DNA of 64,000 nt from Pseudomonas triticifolii. Lineage in GTDB: Bacteria > Pseudomonadota > Gammaproteobacteria > Pseudomonadales > Pseudomonadaceae. Both the position numbers and the translations under genes were made by a program. Below, piece after piece: positions 36,560-45,401 of this stretch. How positions within the stretch are numbered: the stretch's first letter is position 1; each line of letters begins with the position of its first letter. Where the stretch lies: NCBI RefSeq assembly GCF_014358015.1, contig NZ_JACONV010000007.1:123424-187423 (forward strand). The letters run 5' to 3'. The notes under the pieces were generated by a model. That model had not been told where the DNA came from and did no database searches. It saw only the letters and a list, made by a program, of their open reading frames with translations.

Positions 36560-36641
36560 CCGCAGCAACCGCCCACGGAGAACCGCGCCATTGGGCGAGT
36601 GACGTTGTGTTGGAAGGGAGGGGGAATCGCGATATCCCGGT

Positions 36642-36664
36642 TGACTCAGGGCTGTCCTGAGTCA
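36642..36664. terminator. Inverted repeat between convergent genes
   Basis: TGACTCAGG-gctgt-CCTGAGTCA is a perfect 9-base stem between the convergent bestrophin and asparaginase genes. No T-run follows, so terminator function is only possible. Confidence 0.45.
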
Positions 36665-36682
36665 CCGAGACGGTTCAATGGC

Positions 36683-37687
36683 TCAGCGCAGTTCGCCACA
36701 CAGGTCCAGCTCTACCAGCCGCCGGACTTCTTCAGTGGTCAGGCCGGCACCGAGCAACGCATGCAGCTTGCCCAGCGCGGCTTCACGCGTCATGCCTCCA
36801 CCGGACAAAACGCCTGCACTGCGCAGACGGCTGCCCGCTTCGTAGACATCCAGTTCCACGCCGCCTTCATGGCATTGTGTGATTGCAACCACACAGATGC
36901 CTTGCGCCCGGGCGTTTTCCAGGCTTGCTACGAACTGAGGATTGTCGCTGGGGCCGGTGCCGTTGCCGAAACACTCCAGAACCAGACCCTGAATGCCGCT
37001 GTCGATCAGGCCATCCAGTTGAGCCGCGCCGATACCAGGAAACAAAGGCAGCACCGCGACATTGGCCAGCGTTCGGGCCTGACGATAATCCAGCGCGTCG
37101 GGCAACGATATGGCTGCGTGACCGCTACGGGAGCGTTGCAGCGGCGCGAACGGATGACGTCCGAAGCTGCGGATTTTCGCGCAACGGGTCGGGTCCATCA
37201 GCTCGCCATGGAAATACAGCTGAACGCCCGGTGCCAGACCCTCGCCGAGGGCGAGCAGGGCACCGTTGACGTTTTCCCAGGCATCGCTGTCCGGCACGCC
37301 GGCCGGCAGCATGGAGCCTGTGAACACGACAGGCGCATTGAGCCCCAGCAACTGAAAGCTCATGGCCGCCGCGCTGTACGCCAGAGTGTCGGTGCCATGC
37401 AGCACCAGCACGGCGTCGCAGCCGTCCACGTCCACCGCTTCGATCACCGCTTCACGCAGACGCAACCAGTAGGCTGGCGTCATGTTGGCGCTGTCGATCA
37501 GGGGCGACATCTCGCGAAAACGCCATTGCGGCACGACCAGTTCCGGCAGCTCGGCCAGTTGTCCGGCCATTCGCGTCTCGAAACCCGAAGCAGGTGCCAG
37601 CCCGTTGGCGCTGGCCTGCATGCCGATGGTGCCGCCGGTATAAAGAACCATCACTCGCTGAGCAGATTTTTTTACATCATGAGTCAT
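36683..37687 (-). CDS. ansA: L-asparaginase, cytoplasmic type
   Basis: Protein of 334 residues that would hydrolyse asparagine to aspartate and ammonia. The first catalytic Thr is in LYTGGTIGMQ (about residues 16-20) and the second in VLHGTDTLAYSAAAM (about 95-105). No signal peptide, so type I is likely. It follows the alanine symporter gene by 28 bases on the same strand and lies in a block with aspartase, which would turn the aspartate into fumarate. Confidence 0.92.
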   Translation of the reverse strand: MTHDVKKSAQRVMVLYTGGTIGMQASANGLAPASGFETRMAGQLAELPELVVPQWRFREMSPLIDSANMTPAYWLRLREAVIEAVDVDGCDAVLVLHGTDTLAYSAAAMSFQLLGLNAPVVFTGSMLPAGVPDSDAWENVNGALLALGEGLAPGVQLYFHGELMDPTRCAKIRSFGRHPFAPLQRSRSGHAAISLPDALDYRQARTLANVAVLPLFPGIGAAQLDGLIDSGIQGLVLECFGNGTGPSDNPQFVASLENARAQGICVVAITQCHEGGVELDVYEAGSRLRSAGVLSGGGMTREAALGKLHALLGAGLTTEEVRRLVELDLCGELR

Positions 37688-37715
37688 GGTTCTTCTCCGT
37701 TATGGCGTTATACGT

Positions 37716-39167
37716 TTATCGCGCTTCTGGGGCAGGCTTGCCTGCCAGCTCAGCATCATGAACCGGCTTTTGCGCCGGGTTGGCAGGCCATGCGCTACGG
37801 TCCAGGTCCAGATCAGGGAATTTGCTGGAGTCGAAAACCGGCGTCTTGATGCCTGCACGACGCTGTGCATCGTAGTCACTCAGGATGCGCTTGACGACTT
37901 TGAACAGCATCGCCAGTGCGATCAGGTTGACGAACGCCAGCATGGTCATGGTGATGTCGGCAAAGGCCAGCACGTCTTTCAGGTCGACGACAGCACCCCA
38001 GAGGATCAGCACCAGTACCGCAATGCGGTAGAGGACGATGGCCTTGACCTTCTCACCGAACAGGAAGCGCAGGCTGTTCTCGCCCAGGTAGTAGTTGTAG
38101 AGGATCGAAGTGAACACGAACAGGGCCAGCGCGACGCTGATGAAGATCCGGCCCCAGTCACCGACCACGGCTGCCAGCGAGTTCTGGGCCAGTACGATAC
38201 CGTTGCCGTCGTAGCCGACGTTGTAGATGCCGGACAGCAGAATCAGCAAGGCGGTGCAGGTGCAGATCACGAAGGTATCGAGGAAAACGCTGAACGCCTG
38301 AACCACGCCCTGTGCAACCGGGTGCTCGACCTGAGCGACGGCTGCCACGTTAGGCGCGCTGCCCAGACCGGCTTCGTTGGCGAATACGCCGCGCTTGACG
38401 CCCATCACGATGGCGCTGCCCAGCAGACCGCCGAACACCGGATCAAGACCGAAGGCGCTTTTGACGATGGTCATCAGCATGCCTGGAACGTGATCGATCT
38501 GCAGCACGATCACGTAGACGGTGACGGCGATGTAGATCAGGGTCTTGACCGGCACCAGCAGGTCGGAGATAGCGGCGATACGCTTGATGCCACCGATGAA
38601 TGCCAGACCCAGCAGCACGACCAGGCAGATGCCGGTGGTCATGGTGTCAACGCCGAAGGCGCTTTTCAGCGAGTCGGTCACGGCGTGGGATTGCAGGCCG
38701 TTGAACGCGAAGCCGAAGGTCACCAGCAGCAGAACCGCCATGACCATGCCCAGCCAGCGCTTGCCCAGGCCGTACTGGATGTAGAACGCCGGACCGCCAC
38801 GGAACTGGCCTTCGGAATCCTTGCGTTTGTAAAGCTGAGCGAGGGAGCACTCGATGAAGCTGCTGGACATGCCGACCAGTGCGGTCACCCACATCCAGAA
38901 CACGGCACCCGGGCCACCGAGTGTCACGGCAATGCCGACGCCTGCAATGTTGCCTGCACCGACACGGCCGGCAAGGCTCAGCATCAGGGCCTGAAACGAA
39001 CTCAGCTGACCTGCGCTGCTCTTCAGGCTGTCGCCGAATACCGAGAACATGTGGAAAAAGTGTCGAAACTGAACGAAACGTGAGCGGATCGTGAAGTAAC
39101 TACCCAGACCTACGATAAGGACAATGAGGACCTTACCGGAGAGGAAGTCGTTAATCATTTCCAGCAT
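37716..39167 (-). CDS. Sodium:alanine/glycine symporter (AgcS family)
   Basis: Protein of 483 residues with about ten transmembrane helices. LSLAGRVGAGNIAGVGIAVTLGGPGAVFWMWVTALVGM (about 64-101) is the AgcS signature, and AIVMGVKRGVFANEAGLGSAP is another family block. It would import alanine or glycine with Na+. The start ATG 39167 follows aggaataacaaaa, in which AATAACAA matches the Hfq/Crc motif and overlaps the ribosome site, suggesting catabolite repression. Co-transcribed with ansA. Confidence 0.92.
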   Translation of the reverse strand: MLEMINDFLSGKVLIVLIVGLGSYFTIRSRFVQFRHFFHMFSVFGDSLKSSAGQLSSFQALMLSLAGRVGAGNIAGVGIAVTLGGPGAVFWMWVTALVGMSSSFIECSLAQLYKRKDSEGQFRGGPAFYIQYGLGKRWLGMVMAVLLLVTFGFAFNGLQSHAVTDSLKSAFGVDTMTTGICLVVLLGLAFIGGIKRIAAISDLLVPVKTLIYIAVTVYVIVLQIDHVPGMLMTIVKSAFGLDPVFGGLLGSAIVMGVKRGVFANEAGLGSAPNVAAVAQVEHPVAQGVVQAFSVFLDTFVICTCTALLILLSGIYNVGYDGNGIVLAQNSLAAVVGDWGRIFISVALALFVFTSILYNYYLGENSLRFLFGEKVKAIVLYRIAVLVLILWGAVVDLKDVLAFADITMTMLAFVNLIALAMLFKVVKRILSDYDAQRRAGIKTPVFDSSKFPDLDLDRSAWPANPAQKPVHDAELAGKPAPEAR

Positions 39168-39169
39168 TT

Positions 39170-39177
39170 TTGTTATT
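39170..39177 (-). promoter_or_regulatory. Hfq/Crc-type CA motif at the symporter ribosome site
   Basis: On the minus strand AATAACAA fits AANAANAA exactly and sits between AGGA and the ATG of the symporter gene, the usual position for Hfq/Crc translational repression in Pseudomonas. Confidence 0.6.
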
Positions 39178-39353
39178 CCTCGCTACTTTTGAGGGGGCGC
39201 ACTATACCGGTGCAAAGTTTTTACGTCTGTAGGTGCTTTCTTGTAAGACTGATTCTTCATTTGCCGCGTTAAATAAATACTCTGTGGATAACCCCACACA
39301 GCGTGATCCCAGAGGCCTTGGACCGCTTATCGGATCCATGTTTGCCAGCGGGC

Positions 39354-39388
39354 AAAAAAAAGGGCCTGGAGAATCACTCCCAGACCCT
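39354..39388 (-). terminator. Terminator of aspA
   Basis: On the minus strand GGGTCTGGGAG-tgatt-CTCCAGGCCC followed by eight T; the stem has one mismatch-type bulge. It separates aspA from the symporter-asparaginase pair. Confidence 0.88.
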
Positions 39389-39450
39389 CAAAAAATTGAG
39401 GGGTGTCTAGGCCCTCAATCTGGTGAGCAGGTTGCGCAGATCATCGTCTG

Positions 39451-40875
39451 TCAGGCCTTCAGTGGCGCCAGACGTGGAGCGATCATGTTTTCCGGTCGCA
39501 GAATGTCGTCGAGCATGGCGTCGTCGAGCAGGCCTTCCTCGCGAACCAGTTCCAGTACGCCGCGGCCGGTTTCCAGCGCGATACGGGCGATACGGGTCGA
39601 GTTCTCGTAACCGATGTAAGGGTTCAGGGCGGTGACCAGACCGATCGAGTGCTCGACCAGTTCACGGCAGCGCTGCTCGTTGGCCGTGATGCCGACGATG
39701 CAGTGCTCGCGCAGCATGTCCATGGCGCGTTGCAGCAGGCGGATCGAGTCGAAAATCTTGTACGCGATCAGCGGCTCCATCACGTTGAGCTGCAACTGGC
39801 CGCCTTCGGCTGCCATGGTCAGCGACAAATCGTTGCCGATGATCTCGAAGGCCACCTGATTGACCGCTTCCGGGATAACCGGATTGACCTTGCCGGGCAT
39901 GATCGAACTGCCGGGCTGACGTGCTGGCAGGTTGATCTCGTTGATGCCGGTACGTGGGCCGCTGGACAGCAGGCGCAGGTCGTTGCAGATCTTGGACAGC
40001 TTGACCGCGGTGCGCTTGAGCATGCCCGAGAACAATACGAAGGCACCCATGTCGGAGGTGGCTTCGATCAGGTCGGCAGCAGGGACCAGCGGCTGGCCGC
40101 TGATGGTTGCCAGGCGCTCGACCGCAAGATGCTGGTAGCCAGGATCGGCGTTGATACCAGTGCCGATGGCGGTGCCGCCCAGGTTGACCTCGGTCAGCAG
40201 TTCCGGTGCCAGGCTGCGCAGGCGGTTCAGGTCTTCTGTCAGGGTGGTGGCGAAGGCGCGGAATTCCTGACCCAGGGTCATCGGAACGGCGTCCTGCAAC
40301 TGCGTGCGACCCATTTTCAGAACGTGGTTGAATTCCTGGCCCTTGGCCGCGAACGCCTGAATAAGGCTGTCGAGGCTGGCGAGCAGGGCGTCGTGGCCCA
40401 ACAGCAGACCCAGGCGGATGGCCGTCGGGTAGGCGTCGTTGGTCGACTGAGCCATGTTCACGTCGTTGTTGGGGTGCAGATGCTTGTACTCGCCCTTCTC
40501 GAAACCCATGGTTTCCAGCGCGATGTTGGCGATGACTTCGTTGGCATTCATGTTGGTTGAAGTGCCAGCGCCGCCCTGAATCATGTCCACCACGAACTGA
40601 TCATGGAAATCACCGCGGATCAGGCGGGCACAGGCTTCGCTGATGGCGGCGTGCTTGGCGGTGTTGAGGTGTCCGAGCTGGTGGTTTGCATCGGCGGCTG
40701 CCTGCTTGACCATGGCCAGGGCCACAACCAGTTTCGGGTAGTGCGACAGCGGCACGCCGGACAGGTGAAAATTGTTGACCGCTCGCAGTGTCTGAATGCC
40801 GTAGTAGGCGTTAGCAGGTACTTCGAGAACACCAAGCAGGTCTTTTTCGATGCGCGATGATGCAGGCGAGGACAT
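39451..40875 (-). CDS. aspA: Aspartate ammonia-lyase
   Basis: Protein of 474 residues. It converts aspartate to fumarate and ammonia. The fumarase/aspartase signature GSSIMPGKVNPVIPEAVNQV (about 317-336) and YYGIQTLRAVNNFHLSG near the N-terminus are clear; the IQTLRA form with Gln favours aspartase over fumarase. ATG 40875 gives the standard length; upstream codons to 40974 are not needed. Divergent from a LysR gene 282 bases away. Confidence 0.93.
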   Translation of the reverse strand: MSSPASSRIEKDLLGVLEVPANAYYGIQTLRAVNNFHLSGVPLSHYPKLVVALAMVKQAAADANHQLGHLNTAKHAAISEACARLIRGDFHDQFVVDMIQGGAGTSTNMNANEVIANIALETMGFEKGEYKHLHPNNDVNMAQSTNDAYPTAIRLGLLLGHDALLASLDSLIQAFAAKGQEFNHVLKMGRTQLQDAVPMTLGQEFRAFATTLTEDLNRLRSLAPELLTEVNLGGTAIGTGINADPGYQHLAVERLATISGQPLVPAADLIEATSDMGAFVLFSGMLKRTAVKLSKICNDLRLLSSGPRTGINEINLPARQPGSSIMPGKVNPVIPEAVNQVAFEIIGNDLSLTMAAEGGQLQLNVMEPLIAYKIFDSIRLLQRAMDMLREHCIVGITANEQRCRELVEHSIGLVTALNPYIGYENSTRIARIALETGRGVLELVREEGLLDDAMLDDILRPENMIAPRLAPLKA

Positions 40876-40935
40876 GATAGAAAAAGTCTCAAATGAGGCA
40901 CGGACAATGCCGGAACGCAGCGGATAGTGGGCTTT

Positions 40936-40966
40936 GCGTTTAAAATTGACCAATGCTGTTAAACGC
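40936..40966. promoter_or_regulatory. Inverted repeat in the aspA promoter region
   Basis: GCGTTTAA (40936-40943) and TTAAACGC (40959-40966) are perfect 8-base arms with a 15-base spacer, 60 bases before aspA. A second palindrome GCGACA-aga-TGTCGC lies at 41026-41040. Either could be an operator for the divergent LysR protein. Confidence 0.4.
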
Positions 40967-41157
40967 TGGGCCATGCAGAAACGGCATAACAGGTGTGTGA
41001 CTCGGCTTTTGTGCGGGGCGTAAAGGCGACAAGATGTCGCACCTGTGTATTTTCCCGTCGCGCAGGGAACGCCAAAGGTTTTTGTAGCGGCGGCGCGTCG
41101 GGCGTCGTCTTTACGCAGTCGCCTGCTATGCAGTCAGCCATTGTCCGGGAGGACCTG

Positions 41158-42060
41158 ATGAATCTGGAAAGCAAATGGTTGGAGGACTTCAGCGCCCTGG
41201 CGGCGACTCGCAGTTTTTCCCAGGCTGCCGAGCGCCGCTTCGTGACGCAGCCGGCGTTCAGCCGACGTATTCGCAGCCTTGAAGCCGCGCTCGGGCTCAC
41301 TCTGGTCAACCGTTCGCGCACGCCGGTCGAGCTGACGGCGGCCGGGCAATTGTTTCTGGTCACGGCCCGTACGGTGGTGGAGCAGTTGGGCGAGGTCGTG
41401 CGTCACCTGCATCATCTGGAAGGCGGGCAGGGCGAGGTCATGCAGGTCGCTGCCGCGCATTCGCTGGCGCTTGGCTTCTTTCCGCGCTGGATCGCCCAGC
41501 TTCGCAACGAGGGCTTGAACATCGCCACCCGGCTGGTGGCGACCAACGTCGGTGATGCGGTGCATGCCTTGCGTGAGGGTGGCTGCGACTTGATGCTGGC
41601 GTTCTATGACCCCGACGCGGCGCTGCAAATGGATGCCGAGATCTTTCCATCGCTGCACTTGGGACAGACGCAGATGCTTCCGGTCTGCGCCGCCGACGCT
41701 CAGGGGCTGCCGCTGTTCGACATGGAAGGCGAAGCCAGCGTGCCGCTGCTGGCGTACAGCGCCGGTGCCTTTCTGGGGCGCTCGGTGAACATGTTGCTGC
41801 GCCAGCGTAACCTGCGCTTCACCACGGTTTACGAAACGGCCATGGCCGACAGCCTTAAAAGCATGGCGCTGGAAGGCCTGGGCATCGCGTGGGTGCCGCA
41901 ATTGAGCGTCCGTGCCGAACTGGCACGCGGTGAGTTGGTGGTGTGTGGCGGACCGGAGTGGCATGTGCCGCTGGAAATCCGCCTGTACCGCTGCGCGCTG
42001 GTACGCAAGGCAAACGTTCGGCTTCTGTGGCGAAAGCTGGAAGGCGCTGCGACGCCGTGA
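41158..42060 (+). CDS. LysR-family regulator divergent from aspA
   Basis: Protein of 300 residues. HTH_1 at about 1-62 (LEDFSALAATRSFSQAAERRFVTQPAFSRRIRSLEAALG) and a LysR substrate domain at about 90-290. ATG 41158 has GGGAGG upstream. LysR proteins usually control the divergent neighbour, so aspA is the likely target. A GC-rich inverted repeat (cggaccgct...agcggtccg, 42071-42094) follows the stop. Confidence 0.87.
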   Translation: MNLESKWLEDFSALAATRSFSQAAERRFVTQPAFSRRIRSLEAALGLTLVNRSRTPVELTAAGQLFLVTARTVVEQLGEVVRHLHHLEGGQGEVMQVAAAHSLALGFFPRWIAQLRNEGLNIATRLVATNVGDAVHALREGGCDLMLAFYDPDAALQMDAEIFPSLHLGQTQMLPVCAADAQGLPLFDMEGEASVPLLAYSAGAFLGRSVNMLLRQRNLRFTTVYETAMADSLKSMALEGLGIAWVPQLSVRAELARGELVVCGGPEWHVPLEIRLYRCALVRKANVRLLWRKLEGAATP

Positions 42061-42100
42061 GGATGCCGGACGGACCGCTCTGGCGAGCGGTCCGTGTGTG

Positions 42101-42742
42101 TCAGGGGTGTTCGCTCAGGTTGGCTGCGATCTGTTGTTTGTTCTCGTCGCTGTAGGTGTAGCAGTTGGCTCGAAGTGTATTGCGTACAGCAACCATGTTG
42201 GTTTCACACCACCAGCCGCCGCGATATAAAACCTGCGCCGCCTCGTGAGTGCCGCCCAGCATGTGGCCCAGCTCGTGCGCGATGGTGCTGTAGTTCTGCA
42301 GTGATGCGATGGCGCTGTAGCCCTTAACTAACGCATAGCCTCCTGTCTCTGAGTTGAGCATGTCCTGAGTCAGCAGCATGTATTTGGTCGTCGGGTTATA
42401 GGGCAGGTTTTTCGCGTCGGTGTACCGGTCCACCGCGTTCCTGAATGCCAGGGAGGTTCTGGTCAGGTCGTCACCCTTATATGCGAAGTCTGTCAATGTC
42501 GGGACATTGCGTATGAATTCAAGTTGGACACGCCGACCGGTGAAGCTTTCCAGGTCCTTCACGAACCACGTAATGTAATCCTGAGCAAGACGATTGATGT
42601 CGGTCTCCTTGACGTCGTCATGCAGGAACATGAACAGGAACAGGGGGCGTTTGGACGGTGTGTTTTCGGCCAGTGCAGCCTGGTTCAGCAAAAGTGCCAG
42701 TGCCGTGATCAACAGCAGGGATCGGGTAAAGAGTTTCAACAT
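42101..42742 (-). CDS. Small secreted metzincin-like metalloprotease
   Basis: Protein of 213 residues with a signal peptide ending near ALAEN. HELGHMLGGTH at 156-166 is an exact HExxHxxGxxH metzincin zinc motif, and Met183 is a candidate Met-turn. Cys179 and Cys194 may form a disulfide. There are no repeats or secretion domains, so it is a one-domain periplasmic or secreted enzyme. It is much shorter than serralysins such as AprA and lacks their RTX repeats. No close named family was recognised; substrate unknown. Confidence 0.75.
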   Translation of the reverse strand: MLKLFTRSLLLITALALLLNQAALAENTPSKRPLFLFMFLHDDVKETDINRLAQDYITWFVKDLESFTGRRVQLEFIRNVPTLTDFAYKGDDLTRTSLAFRNAVDRYTDAKNLPYNPTTKYMLLTQDMLNSETGGYALVKGYSAIASLQNYSTIAHELGHMLGGTHEAAQVLYRGGWWCETNMVAVRNTLRANCYTYSDENKQQIAANLSEHP

Positions 42743-42964
42743 AAGTACTCATCCTTGAGTAAATAGAAAGGGTATGGCCTGCCCGGAATGGACAGGATCT
42801 GAAACACCTAATCGCAATTTTGGGCTGCGGTCAGTCGGCATCGGCAGCGCTGGCTGTAGTCTTGTGCGGATGAATGTGCAGGGCCTTTGCACGCACTTTC
42901 GTCAGACGGGGTCTTGCGCTCTGCACGGTTTGTAAAAACCTTGCGCGGATGGTCGCCGAGGGGG

Positions 42965-42992
42965 CTGTCATCCTCTCGCTTTGAGGTATACT
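42965..42992 (+). promoter_or_regulatory. Sigma-70 promoter candidate for purEK
   Basis: CTGTCA (42965-42970), a 16-base spacer and TATACT (42987-42992). It would start a leader of about 110 bases before purE. Confidence 0.5.
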
Positions 42993-43033
42993 GCGCGGCC
43001 TTTGGCCGGTTCAATCGGTCATTATTCGTACAG

Positions 43034-43071
43034 CAAGCCACGCCGGTCCTCCTGCGTGGCTTGTTGTTTTT
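43034..43071 (+). terminator. Terminator-like hairpin in the purE leader
   Basis: CAAGCCACGC (43034-43043), a 10-base loop, GCGTGGCTTG (43054-43063) and then TTGTTTTT. It is a perfect 10-base stem between the candidate promoter and the purE start, so it is suited to attenuation or to ending a short upstream RNA. Confidence 0.75.
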
Positions 43072-43107
43072 AGACGCGCCTGCGGGCGCCCGATGAGAGG
43101 CACGACG

Positions 43108-43599
43108 ATGAGCGCACTGGTTGGCGTGATCATGGGCTCCAAGTCCGATTGGTCCACCCTTAGCCACACCGCCGACATGCTGGAAAAGCTCGGCATTCCC
43201 TACGAAGTCAAAGTGGTGTCTGCGCACCGCACGCCGGACTTGCTGTTCCAGTACGCCGATGAGGCCGAAGGCCGTGGTATCGAGGTGATCATCGCAGGTG
43301 CCGGTGGTGCCGCTCACTTGCCGGGCATGTGCGCCGCCAAGACCCATCTGCCTGTATTGGGTGTGCCGGTTCAGTCGTCGATGCTGTCGGGTGTCGACTC
43401 GCTGCTGTCCATTGTGCAGATGCCGGCCGGCATTCCGGTTGCGACCCTGGCCATCGGCAAAGCGGGCGCGATCAACGCGGCGCTGCTGTCGGCGAGCATC
43501 CTGGGCGCCAAGCATCCGCAATTCCACGTGGCGCTGAAAAAATTCCGCTCCGAGCAGACAGACAGCGTCCTGGACAATCCAGACCCACGCCACGCCTGA
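43108..43599 (+). CDS. purE: N5-carboxyaminoimidazole ribonucleotide mutase
   Basis: Protein of 163 residues. It converts N5-CAIR to CAIR in purine synthesis. [12 protein letters not shown] near the N-terminus, [11 protein letters not shown] and [27 protein letters not shown] are the family blocks. ATG 43108 has GAGG seven bases upstream and is preferred to ATG 43093. purK starts nine bases after its stop. Confidence 0.96.
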   Translation: MSALVGVIMGSKSDWSTLSHTADMLEKLGIPYEVKVVSAHRTPDLLFQYADEAEGRGIEVIIAGAGGAAHLPGMCAAKTHLPVLGVPVQSSMLSGVDSLLSIVQMPAGIPVATLAIGKAGAINAALLSASILGAKHPQFHVALKKFRSEQTDSVLDNPDPRHA

Positions 43600-43608
43600 G
43601 GTTTTTCC

Positions 43609-44691
43609 ATGAAAATCGGTGTAATCGGTGGCGGCCAACTGGGCCGCATGTTGGCTCTGGCGGGAACTCCGCTGGGCATGAACTTCGCCTTCCTCGACCC
43701 TGCGCCAGACGCGTGTGCTGCGGCATTGGGCGAGCATCTGCGGGCCGATTACGGCGATCTGGATCACCTGCGCCAGTTGGCTGATGAAGTCGATCTGGTG
43801 ACCTTCGAATTCGAAAGCGTTCCGGCCGAGACCGTGGCGTTTCTGTCGCAGTTCGTGCCTGTCTATCCGAGTGCCGAAGCGTTGCGCATTGCGCGCGATC
43901 GCTGGTTCGAAAAGAGCATGTTCAAGGACCTGGGCATCCCGACGCCTGCCTTTGCGGATATCCAGTCGCAAGCCGATCTGGACGCTGCAGTGGCCCGTAT
44001 CGGTCTGCCCGCTGTCCTGAAAACCCGCACGCTGGGTTACGACGGCAAGGGCCAGAAGGTTCTGCGTTCGGCCGCTGATGTGGTCGATACCTTCGCTGAA
44101 CTGGGCAGCGTGCCGTGCCTGCTGGAAGGCTTCGTGCCGTTCACCGGCGAAGTGTCGTTGATTGCGGTGCGTGCGCGCGACGGCGAAACCCGTTTCTACC
44201 CGCTGGTCCACAACACTCACGACAGCGGCATTCTGCGCCTGTCCATCGCCAGTACCGATCACCCGCTGCAAGGGCTGGCTGAAGACTACGCAAGCCGTGT
44301 GCTCAAGCAGCTGGATTATGTGGGCGTGCTGGCGTTCGAGTTCTTTGAAGTCGATGGTGGCCTCAAGGCCAACGAAATCGCGCCGCGTGTTCACAACTCC
44401 GGTCACTGGACGACTGAAGGCGCCGAGTGCAGCCAGTTCGAAAACCACCTGCGTGCCGTTGCTGGCTTGCCGTTGGGCTCCACCGCCAAGGTGGGCGAGA
44501 GCGCCATGCTGAACTTCATCGGCGAAGTGCCTGCGGTAGACAAGGTGATCGCGGTTGATGACTGCCATCTGCATCATTACGGCAAGGCGTTCAAGGCAGG
44601 CCGCAAGGTCGGTCATGCCACCGTCCGCAGCCACGACCGCGCTACGCTGGATCGTCAGGTCAAACGCGTCGAGGCGTTGATCAAGGGCTGA
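43609..44691 (+). CDS. purK: N5-carboxyaminoimidazole ribonucleotide synthase
   Basis: Protein of 360 residues, an ATP-grasp enzyme that makes N5-CAIR from AIR, bicarbonate and ATP. IGVIGGGQLGRMLALAG at the N-terminus, LKTRTLGYDGKGQ (ATP loop) and NEIAPRVHNSGHWTTEGAECSQFENHLRA (about 254-282) are diagnostic. It is the second gene of the purEK operon. Confidence 0.96.
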   Translation: MKIGVIGGGQLGRMLALAGTPLGMNFAFLDPAPDACAAALGEHLRADYGDLDHLRQLADEVDLVTFEFESVPAETVAFLSQFVPVYPSAEALRIARDRWFEKSMFKDLGIPTPAFADIQSQADLDAAVARIGLPAVLKTRTLGYDGKGQKVLRSAADVVDTFAELGSVPCLLEGFVPFTGEVSLIAVRARDGETRFYPLVHNTHDSGILRLSIASTDHPLQGLAEDYASRVLKQLDYVGVLAFEFFEVDGGLKANEIAPRVHNSGHWTTEGAECSQFENHLRAVAGLPLGSTAKVGESAMLNFIGEVPAVDKVIAVDDCHLHHYGKAFKAGRKVGHATVRSHDRATLDRQVKRVEALIKG

Positions 44692-45073
44692 GCGAGCACT
44701 CCGCTTTGATCGTGCCAATACTCTGCGCTCAGCGTGATGCACACGTCATGAAGGGTATGGAAAGCGGGTCTGATACGGTACAGGCTGTCTGAATACAGGT
44801 CGCGTGGGAGGCGGTTTGTCGGCGATAGCGTCCGTCCAGTCATTGAAGGCTGGCTGAAAAACGCATCGCCGGCGAGCCGGCTCCAACAGGGTTCGCAGTT
44901 ATCCAGTGATCGTGTGCAGAACGGCAAGCGCAGAGTGTGAGGTGCGATCGTTTGCTCCATCCTTCCTCAATCTTGATTTCCCCCGGAACCATTCCCCACC
45001 GCCGTTCTCAGATAGCAGTAAGCCAAGGCTGCAATGAGTCGTGGCGCGTTTAATTCATACAGAGGGAAATGGC
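44692..45073. other. Intergenic region with REP pair
   Basis: The 382 bases contain a REP pair (44804-44887) and otherwise nothing recognised, apart from the ribosome site agaggg for the next gene. Confidence 0.6.
44804..44887. repeat. REP pair (inverted)
   Basis: gtgggaggcggtttgtcggc at 44804 is mirrored by gcatcgccggcgagccggctcc near 44862-44884, with drift from the canonical arms. Same type as 19681 and 30756. Confidence 0.78.
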
Positions 45074-45319
45074 ATGGGTATCATCGGAACCATCTTCATC
45101 GGCTTGATCGTTGGCCTGCTGGCTCGCTTCCTCAAACCGGGCGATGACAGCATGGGCTGGATCATGACCATTGTGCTGGGTATTGCCGGTTCGCTGGCTG
45201 CGACCTACGGTGGCCAGGCTTTGGGCATCTATCAGGCGGGCGAAGGCGCAGGCTTCCTGGGTGCGCTGGTCGGTGCAATCATTCTGCTGGTCATCTACGG
45301 CATGATCAAAAAGCGCTGA
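45074..45319 (+). CDS. GlsB/YeaQ/YmgE family small membrane protein
   Basis: Protein of 81 residues made of three transmembrane helices. GIIGTIFIGLIVGLLARFLKPG at the start and the central GWIMTIVLGIAGS are the family signature ('transglycosylase-associated protein'). Such proteins are often stress-induced; the activity is unknown. ATG 45074 with AGAGGG upstream. Confidence 0.87.
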   Translation: MGIIGTIFIGLIVGLLARFLKPGDDSMGWIMTIVLGIAGSLAATYGGQALGIYQAGEGAGFLGALVGAIILLVIYGMIKKR

Positions 45320-45330
45320 GTTCAGGCGTC

Positions 45331-45360
45331 AGCCCTCTGTTTTGTAGCGCGCAGAGGGCT
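45331..45360. terminator. Hairpin after the YeaQ-like gene
   Basis: AGCCCTCTG, a 12-base loop and CAGAGGGCT form a perfect 9-base stem 12 bases after the stop. No T-run, so a weak or Rho-assisted terminator at best. Confidence 0.45.
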
Positions 45361-45401
45361 AGAATGCGCGGCAATTCATCCTCTTTCTGCCGAGCACCTT
45401 C

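Larger units (their letters stand above)
42743..43107. other. Divergent intergenic region and purE leader
   Basis: The 365 bases separate the metzincin-like gene from purE. They contain the purE promoter, a terminator-like hairpin and a second small hairpin (gcgcc-tgcg-ggcgc) just before the ribosome site. No further gene was seen. Confidence 0.6.

Noticed and set aside
37686..39083. Plus-strand open frame over the alanine symporter
   Set aside because: Shadow frame rich in His, Gln and Asp; the minus strand encodes a clear AgcS protein.
42990..43107. Known purine or preQ1 riboswitch in the purE leader
   Set aside because: I could not fit conserved riboswitch cores; only simple hairpins are visible.
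43522..43537. parS-like TTCCACGTGG in purE
   Set aside because: One half-site only, 11 of 16 matches, and explained by coding sequence.
42808..44742. Long minus-strand open frame over purE-purK
   Set aside because: Antisense to two well-identified genes and low-complexity His/Gln/Arg composition.
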